From Acidilobaceae archaeon (GTDB taxonomy: Archaea > Thermoproteota > Thermoprotei_A > Sulfolobales > Acidilobaceae), in the NCBI GenBank assembly GCA_026985385.1, contig JALSQM010000078.1, positions 1 to 11,065 of the forward strand: a stretch of DNA of 11,065 bases. Reading direction: 5' to 3'. The position numbers were made by a program, and so were the translations under genes. Shown in pieces: positions 1 through 4,622 of this stretch. The notes below the pieces were generated by a model. The model was not told the DNA's origin. It saw nothing but the letters and a program-made list of their open reading frames with translations, and searched no databases. The first letter of the stretch is position 1. Each line of letters opens with the position of its first letter.

Positions 1-36
1 CCTGTAGTAGTCACGGGGAGGGGGATGAACCCTTGA
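1..36 (+). CDS. C-terminal end of an upstream gene (partial)
   Basis: Frame 1 is open from the window edge and reads PVVVTGRGMNP before a TGA at 34-36. That stop overlaps the TTG start of the NAD kinase gene in a 4-base TTGA overlap, the same kind of overlap seen elsewhere in this window, which suggests a co-transcribed and translationally coupled upstream gene. Only about 11 residues are visible, so the product cannot be identified. The call rests on the stop position and the lack of any other explanation for the ribosome-binding-like sequence lying within it. Confidence 0.4.
   Translation, partial: PVVVTGRGMNP
15..24 (+). promoter_or_regulatory. Ribosome binding site deciding the TTG start of the NAD kinase gene
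   Basis: GGGGAGGGGG lies 8 bases before the TTG at 33, inside the last codons of the upstream gene. The ATG at 25 is followed by a stop after three codons in its own frame, so it cannot start this gene. The purine-rich tract therefore supports TTG at 33. Confidence 0.5.
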
Positions 37-1229
37 AGCTTCACAGCCTAAAGCTAGGCCCCGGCCCCCTTAGGATAGGTCTCATAGTCAACCCCGCCGC
101 GGGCATGGGGGGGAGGCTGGGCCTTAAGGGCACGGATGGGCGGGCCTTCCTCGAGGCCCTTAGGAGGGGGGCTAGACCCGTCTCGCCGGGGAGGGCTAGG
201 AGGTTCCTCCAGTCCCTTAGGGGGGAGTGGGTTGAGGAGCTACTAGTCCCCCCAGGTATTATGGGCTTGGAGGCCGTGGAGGACAGCGGCAACCTTAGGG
301 GGAAGGTGAGGGTTGTCGGCTGCGTCCCGCCCTCTAAGTGGCCGACGACCGCAGAGGACACCGTGAGGTGCGCTAGTCAAATCTCCGCTGATGTTGATGT
401 ACTGGTATTCGTCGGGGGAGATGGCACGGCGCGAGATATACTCGACGCTGTTGACCAGAACGTTGCAGTATTAGGCGTGCCAGCCGGTGTCAAGGTGTAT
501 AGCGCAGTCTTCGCTGTGAGCCCCGAGGCGGCTGCCCGCCTCATAGGAGACTGCAGCGTCAGAGGGTGCACGCTTGAGGAGAGGGAGGTACTCGACATAG
601 ACGAGGAGGCCTTCAGGGCGGGATCCCTCAAGGCGAGGCTCTACGGCTACCTGCTCGTGCCTAGGGCCCCGGGCGTCATACAGGCTGGCAAGGAGCCGAC
701 GCGCTCCCAAGAGGCGCTGGACGATATAGCGGAGCAGGTTGCAGAGCTTGTGGAGGATTGCACCCTCTACATACTAGGCCCCGGCTCCACGGTCTACCGG
801 GTAGCTGAGAGGCTCGGCGTAAGGAAGACCCTCCTAGGAGTCGACGCCTACCACAACGGCGAGCTTGTAGGTAGGGACCTCGACGCGGATAAGATCCTCG
901 AACTAGCCTCCCGCTACGATAGAGTGAAGATCGTACTCACCCCGATAGGGGGCACGGGATTCCTCCTGGGTAGGGGGAACCAGCAGATACCACCCGAGCT
1001 CCTCCGGAGACTTGGAAGGGACTCCCTAATAATAGTATCAGACCCCGAGAAGCTGAGGAGACTCAACTATAGGCTGCTCATAGACACTGGGGACCCCCAG
1101 GTCGATGACATGCTTGAGGGCCCCGTTAGAGTGATCATCGGCTATAACAGGTGGGCAATGGCAAGGATAGTAGCGGCCCATAAAAGCGCCGCGGGATCCC
1201 GCGGCGCCGCTCTGGGAGGGCCCTACTAG
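33..1229 (+). CDS. Archaeal ATP-NAD kinase family protein (COG3199-type)
   Basis: This is a probable NAD kinase, which phosphorylates NAD to NADP in the cytoplasm. The 398-residue protein begins with a Rossmann-like strand and the turn GLIVNPAAGMGG (residues 16-27). It then has the family's signature GGDGTARD at 128-135, a glycine-rich GVPAGVKVYSAVFA at 148-161, LGPGST at 248-253, and a C-terminal PIGGTGFLLGRGNQQIPPEL at 304-323. In the NAD kinase/diacylglycerol kinase superfamily GGDGT binds the phosphoryl donor. The length is close to other archaeal members of COG3199. The TTG start is chosen for its ribosome binding site and its overlap with the upstream stop. The last residues (383-393) are encoded by a perfect palindrome that probably serves the convergent gcvH gene as a terminator. 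The exact substrate is inferred from family, not shown. Confidence 0.88.
   Translation: MKLHSLKLGPGPLRIGLIVNPAAGMGGRLGLKGTDGRAFLEALRRGARPVSPGRARRFLQSLRGEWVEELLVPPGIMGLEAVEDSGNLRGKVRVVGCVPPSKWPTTAEDTVRCASQISADVDVLVFVGGDGTARDILDAVDQNVAVLGVPAGVKVYSAVFAVSPEAAARLIGDCSVRGCTLEEREVLDIDEEAFRAGSLKARLYGYLLVPRAPGVIQAGKEPTRSQEALDDIAEQVAELVEDCTLYILGPGSTVYRVAERLGVRKTLLGVDAYHNGELVGRDLDADKILELASRYDRVKIVLTPIGGTGFLLGRGNQQIPPELLRRLGRDSLIIVSDPEKLRRLNYRLLIDTGDPQVDDMLEGPVRVIIGYNRWAMARIVAAHKSAAGSRGAALGGPY
1182..1207 (-). terminator. Palindromic hairpin plus T4, candidate gcvH terminator
   Basis: Positions 1186-1207 are a perfect 22-base palindrome (11 + 11, centred between 1196 and 1197). On the minus strand it is followed at once by TTTTA (1185-1181). 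It lies 25 bases downstream of the gcvH stop, so it has the shape of a hairpin-plus-U-tract terminator for gcvH. It sits inside the last codons of the opposing NAD kinase gene. Archaeal termination depends mainly on the oligo-T tract, so the role of the hairpin is an inference. Confidence 0.5.
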
Positions 1230-1232
1230 GCG

Positions 1233-1664
1233 CTAGTGGCCCCCCTTACTCCTCCTTAGCTTCTCGATGTACTGGGTGGGACTCAAGAGCGAGTCGAGCT
1301 GGCTCCTATCGCTGGGTTTCAACGTGAATATCCAGCCCTCACCGTAGGGATCCCTGTTTATCAGCTCGGGCTCCTCGAGGAGCCTCTCATTCACCTCGTC
1401 TACTACACCGTCCACGGGCGAGTAGACGTCTGCAGTCGCCTTAACGGATTCGAGCACTGCTACTGCATCACCTTTTTTGACGTTGCACCCAGGCTCGGGT
1501 AACTCAACACCGACTATATCCTTTAACTCCTTCTGAGCGTAATCCGTTATCCCAACCCTAACCTTATCGTCCTCCACTCTAACCCACTCGTCGGTTTCCG
1601 TGTAGAGTAGACTATCATCGATCTCATAGATCTTACCGGCTATATCGACCTTAACCCTGCCCAT
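1233..1664 (-). CDS. gcvH: Glycine cleavage system H protein (lipoyl carrier)
   Basis: H protein carries the aminomethyl group on a swinging lipoyl arm between the P, T and L proteins of the glycine cleavage system; it may also act in lipoate relay. The 143-residue protein has the N-terminal TDEWVRVEDDKVRVGITDYAQ (residues 24-44), the lipoyl attachment site VLESVKATADVYSPVDG with Lys75 as the expected lipoylated residue, and the C-terminal DPYGEGWIFTL typical of the family. Length is slightly above the usual ~130. A GGTGGAGGG ribosome binding site lies just before the ATG. No other gcv gene is in the window. It is transcribed divergently from pdxS and converges on the NAD kinase gene with a gap of 3 bases. 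Confidence 0.96.
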   Translation of the reverse strand: MGRVKVDIAGKIYEIDDSLLYTETDEWVRVEDDKVRVGITDYAQKELKDIVGVELPEPGCNVKKGDAVAVLESVKATADVYSPVDGVVDEVNERLLEEPELINRDPYGEGWIFTLKPSDRSQLDSLLSPTQYIEKLRRSKGGH

Positions 1665-1772
1665 TGCCCTCCACCCACCGCTATTCCAGATAGGGTTAAG
1701 CTACTCTATAAGTGCGCTTCGAGGATTAAGCGTATAGGGCCCCCGCACCCTCCTGGAAGAGGGTGCACGGGG
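1665..1772. promoter_or_regulatory. Divergent gcvH / pdxST promoter region
   Basis: This 108-base spacer separates two divergent genes. An AT-rich core CTCTATAAG at 1704-1712 reads as a TATA-like box on both strands (CTTATAGAG on the minus strand). About 25 bases downstream of it, transcription of gcvH would start near 1683, leaving a short leader carrying its ribosome binding site, and that of pdxS near 1733. A second AT-rich stretch ATTAAGCGTATA (1724-1735) could instead serve pdxS. These placements are inferred from archaeal TATA spacing. Confidence 0.45.
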
Positions 1773-1773
1773 G
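1740..1773 (+). repeat. Inverted repeat (hairpin) over the pdxS start region
   Basis: Arms GCACCCTC (1745-1752) and GAGGGTGC (1759-1766) pair perfectly around the 6-base loop CTGGAA. CCCCC (1740-1744) can extend the stem with GGGGG (1769-1773) across a 2-base bulge. The right arm holds GAGGGTG, the only ribosome-binding-like sequence before the GTG at 1773, and the extended stem reaches the first base of that codon. It may be a regulatory leader structure or only part of the untranslated leader if the true start is further down. Confidence 0.5.
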
Positions 1774-2816
1774 TGGAGGCGTCTCCATATCACCCCGGGC
1801 TAGTGGAGGTGGGCTTCAGGGAGATAGTGGACTTCTTCTACAAGCTCGCTGAGGCCGCTGACAGGCTTAGGGAGGAGGGTGAGTTCTTCGTATACCAGCC
1901 TAGGGCTCTACCAGAGAGGATAGAGATCCCTGAGAGGGGCACCCTCTCGGTCAAGCTGGGCTTCCCCGTCTATCAGAAGGGAGGCGTTGTAATGGATGTG
2001 ACCAACGTGGAGCAGGCGGAGATAGCCGAGGATGCAGGGGCGGTCGCTGTGATGGTGCTCGACAAACTACCCTACGATGTGAGGAAGAGCGGCGGCGTCG
2101 CCAGAATGGCTGATGTAAAGGTCATAGAGGAGGTTATGGAGACCATAACCATACCCGTTATGGCTAAGGTCAGGATAGGGCACTACATGGAGGCAAGGAT
2201 ACTAGAGCAGATAGGCGTCGACATGATAGACGAGAGCGAGGTCCTCACACCGGTGGATGAGAAGCACCACATCAATAAGTGGCTCTTCACCGTGCCCTTC
2301 GTTAATGGTGCCAGAGACCTGGGCGAGGCGCTCAGGAGGATAACGGAGGGCGCCTCCATGATAAGGACTAAGGGCGAGGCGGGCACGGGTAATGTAGCCG
2401 AGGCGGTTAGGCACATGAAGATAATTCAGGGTGAGATCAAGATCCTCAGGAGCATGACGCCGGAGGAGAGGTTGAGGAAGGCTAGGGAGTACGGTGTACC
2501 CCACCAGCTCGTAGATCTGACGGCGCGCCTGGGGAGGCTCCCGGTAGTGAACTTCGCGGCTGGGGGTATCGCGACGCCGGCCGATGCCGCCCTCATGATG
2601 TGGCTAGGGGCGGACGGCATATTCGTTGGGAGCGGCATATTCAAGAGCCGGGACCCCCCTGAGAGGGCTGCAGCCATAGTACTCGCCACCAGCATGTGGG
2701 ACGACCCCGAGTACGTGGCCGAGGCGCAGCGCATGATAAGCGAGCAGAAGAGCATGATGGGGATAGACATTAGGAAGCTGAAGCCGGAGGAGCTCCTACA
2801 GACTAGGGGTGTCTAG
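1773..2816 (+). CDS. pdxS: Pyridoxal 5'-phosphate synthase, lyase/synthase subunit PdxS
   Basis: PdxS makes PLP from a pentose phosphate, glyceraldehyde 3-phosphate and ammonia delivered by PdxT; it forms a 12-mer of TIM barrels. The 347-residue protein shows GGVVMDVTNVEQ with the family Asp at 75, PVMAKVRIGH with the Schiff-base Lys at 132, and RTKGEAGTG with the second catalytic Lys at 200. The phosphate-binding GGIATPADAALMM (264-276) and GADGIFVGSGIF (279-290) follow. It is longer than bacterial PdxS (~294) because of an N-terminal extension of about 50 residues (including DFFYKLAEAAD) and an insertion at about 216-255, both as in Sulfolobales PdxS. GTG at 1773 is followed by a possible GTG at 1803; the latter gives 337 residues, close to the ~338 I recall for Sulfolobus, but has no ribosome binding site. 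pdxT follows after 5 bases. Confidence 0.97.
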   Translation: MEASPYHPGLVEVGFREIVDFFYKLAEAADRLREEGEFFVYQPRALPERIEIPERGTLSVKLGFPVYQKGGVVMDVTNVEQAEIAEDAGAVAVMVLDKLPYDVRKSGGVARMADVKVIEEVMETITIPVMAKVRIGHYMEARILEQIGVDMIDESEVLTPVDEKHHINKWLFTVPFVNGARDLGEALRRITEGASMIRTKGEAGTGNVAEAVRHMKIIQGEIKILRSMTPEERLRKAREYGVPHQLVDLTARLGRLPVVNFAAGGIATPADAALMMWLGADGIFVGSGIFKSRDPPERAAAIVLATSMWDDPEYVAEAQRMISEQKSMMGIDIRKLKPEELLQTRGV

Positions 2817-2821
2817 GGGTC

Positions 2822-3430
2822 ATGGTTAGAGTCGGCATCGTAGCGCTTCAGGGTGGTGTCTCAGAGCACTACTACATGGTGAGGAGGGCCGGTGAGAGGA
2901 TAGGCCTGGGAGTCGAGCCTGTTCTCCTCAAGAAGCCCGGCGATCTAAGGGATATAGACGCGGTAATAATACCTGGTGGAGAGTCTACGACTATAGGGAT
3001 AGTCGCTAAGAGGACTGGCCTCCTCGACGAGCTGAGGGAGGCGATACTGGGGGGCCTACCCGTCCTGAGCACCTGCGCCGGCGCGATAATCATGGCTAAG
3101 AAGCTCGCTGGGACGAGGGGGGCTCAACCCATACTAGGGGTCATGGATGTGGAGGTTCACAGGAACTACTTTGGGAGGCAGAGGGAGAGCTTCGAGGTCG
3201 ACCTTAACATAGACTTCCTCTCCGGGCCCCCCTTCCGGGGGGTGTTCATTAGGGCACCCGCCTTCACCGACTTCTGGGGCGATGCCAGGCCCGCCGCCGC
3301 TATAGAGTATAACGGTAGGAGGGTCTACGTTGCAGCCGTTGAGAGGGCAATGATAGCAACCAGCTTCCACCCGGAGCTGACCGGTGACACGCGTATACAC
3401 GAGTACCTCCTAAGCCTAGCTAAGAAGTAG
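2822..3430 (+). CDS. pdxT: Pyridoxal 5'-phosphate synthase, glutaminase subunit PdxT
   Basis: PdxT hydrolyses glutamine and channels ammonia to PdxS. The 202-residue class I glutamine amidotransferase fold begins VGIVALQGGVSEH. It has PGGESTTIG (51-59), the nucleophile elbow LSTCAGAIIMAK with Cys85, and the SFHPELTGD motif with His183 and Glu185 completing the triad. The elbow is STCAG rather than the GTCAG often seen in bacteria, a mild substitution next to the nucleophile. Length is normal for the family (~190-200). The ATG lies 5 bases after the pdxS stop and AGGGGTG (2805-2811) is a likely ribosome binding site, so the two form an operon. A T6 run downstream is a candidate terminator. Confidence 0.96.
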   Translation: MVRVGIVALQGGVSEHYYMVRRAGERIGLGVEPVLLKKPGDLRDIDAVIIPGGESTTIGIVAKRTGLLDELREAILGGLPVLSTCAGAIIMAKKLAGTRGAQPILGVMDVEVHRNYFGRQRESFEVDLNIDFLSGPPFRGVFIRAPAFTDFWGDARPAAAIEYNGRRVYVAAVERAMIATSFHPELTGDTRIHEYLLSLAKK

Positions 3431-3443
3431 CCACTCGGGCTCA

Positions 3444-4622
3444 TTAGCTTTTTTCCTTGTATAGGAGTAGGTCTAGACCCAGATCCTTCGGGGGCTTCTC
3501 CCAGTATAGGGAGAGGCTCGCCATGTCGGCGGCTATTCTAGCCTCCCAGGTGGCGCCCCTGGCTTTCCTGCTAACCTCGCCCACAAGCACCAGTGAGACC
3601 CCTGCCTCGGCCATTAACGATACCGTGACTCCGAGCGATCCCTCCGTGTCGGCGTCCATTAGTTCCACAACGTTATTAGCCCCCATCATTATGGGGCCAA
3701 TATGAGCCTCGGCGAGCCTTCTAGCCTCCATAAGCCTCTCGAGAAGGCCTGGATAGGGCGTGGGGAACGCTATGGGATCCAATATGAGCCTCGATAACCC
3801 CCTACTCAGTCCCTTCCTATAAGCTACCTCTAATTCCTTGGAGGGTCTATCTCCGCCCTCCGGCACGACTACAAAGGCTTTGTCCCTTAGCTCTCCCGGG
3901 ATCTCGTCTACGAACCGGGGGGTTATGCTCATGGAGACATCGACGCCTAGCGACGCCGCTTTCAAGGCCAATTTAGGCCTGCCTGGATCGGCTGCTAGGG
4001 GCGGCTGTGCCTTGTCGATTGCATGCTTTACTATACTCCAATAGCAGTCCAAGTCTACACTGCCATCCCAGCCTATGGCCACGATATCAGCCCCCTCGAG
4101 CCTCCTCCACGATATCTCGCCTAGGACACGGTCTACATCACAGGTTGAAGGGTAGACCTCGCTAACGACAAGAATAGGTGGTGGGAGCCTCGGCACGGCC
4201 ATGCCTCCTACCCTGAAGGCCTCGCCTCTGGGGGGCCTCTCGCGCAGTACGCCAAGCTCTTCGACGGCGAGTCTAGCCATATCGTACCCGAGCGCCTTCT
4301 CTGCCTCAACACTTGAACTCAAGACCTTGAAGCCCCACCGTTCCACTATCGCTGCCAGAAGCTTGGGGCTCCAGGCCCCCCTCACCACAGGAACCCCCAG
4401 CTCGCGGGATAGGGGCTCCCAAGGCCCTATCCAGGATCCCGGTAGCACTATGATATCCGCGCCCTGGGAGGCTAGGGACTCTGCAGCCCCCCTAGCCTCG
4501 GCAGGGCTGGATGCCTGTTCGAGTAGGACCTCGTACCCCATAGACTCTAAGAGGCCCTTGAGCCCGCAGAGCTTCTCCGGTGTAGGTGTTATCAGGCCTA
4601 CCCTCCTGACCTCCTCCCTCAC
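3444..4622 (-). CDS. Archaeal dihydropteroate-synthase-like protein (TIGR00284-type)
   Basis: This 392-residue protein resembles the archaeal family related to dihydropteroate synthase (TIM-barrel pterin-binding fold). Its role is unproven; pterin or C1 metabolism is the likely area. Residues 1-125 form an N-terminal alpha/beta domain (VGLITPTPEKLCGLKGLLES). The barrel follows, with VAIGWDGSVDLDCYW (181-195), LAADPGRPKLALKAASLGVD (209-228), RLILDPIAF (278-286), and MGANNVVELMDADTEGS (313-329), the last like the pterin-site region of the family. The N-terminal half and barrel match what I know of the family, but many members run to about 500 residues with an extra C-terminal domain; here the protein ends just after DLGLDLLLYKEKS, so that domain is absent. 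The GTG start overlaps the top6A stop (GTGA) and has GGGTGA at 4632-4637 as ribosome binding site, so it is the third gene of the top6 operon. Confidence 0.8.
   Translation of the reverse strand: MREEVRRVGLITPTPEKLCGLKGLLESMGYEVLLEQASSPAEARGAAESLASQGADIIVLPGSWIGPWEPLSRELGVPVVRGAWSPKLLAAIVERWGFKVLSSSVEAEKALGYDMARLAVEELGVLRERPPRGEAFRVGGMAVPRLPPPILVVSEVYPSTCDVDRVLGEISWRRLEGADIVAIGWDGSVDLDCYWSIVKHAIDKAQPPLAADPGRPKLALKAASLGVDVSMSITPRFVDEIPGELRDKAFVVVPEGGDRPSKELEVAYRKGLSRGLSRLILDPIAFPTPYPGLLERLMEARRLAEAHIGPIMMGANNVVELMDADTEGSLGVTVSLMAEAGVSLVLVGEVSRKARGATWEARIAADMASLSLYWEKPPKDLGLDLLLYKEKS
3449..3454 (+). terminator. Oligo-T run, candidate pdxST terminator
   Basis: TTTTTT lies 19 bases after the pdxT stop on the coding strand. 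Runs of T like this act as archaeal intrinsic terminators without needing a hairpin, and none is obvious here. The run overlaps the last codons (Lys-Glu-Lys-Ser) of the convergent gene at 3444. Confidence 0.45.

Noticed and set aside
1740..1773. Terminator reading of the pdxS leader hairpin
   Set aside because: No T tract follows on either strand and no gene ends just before it.
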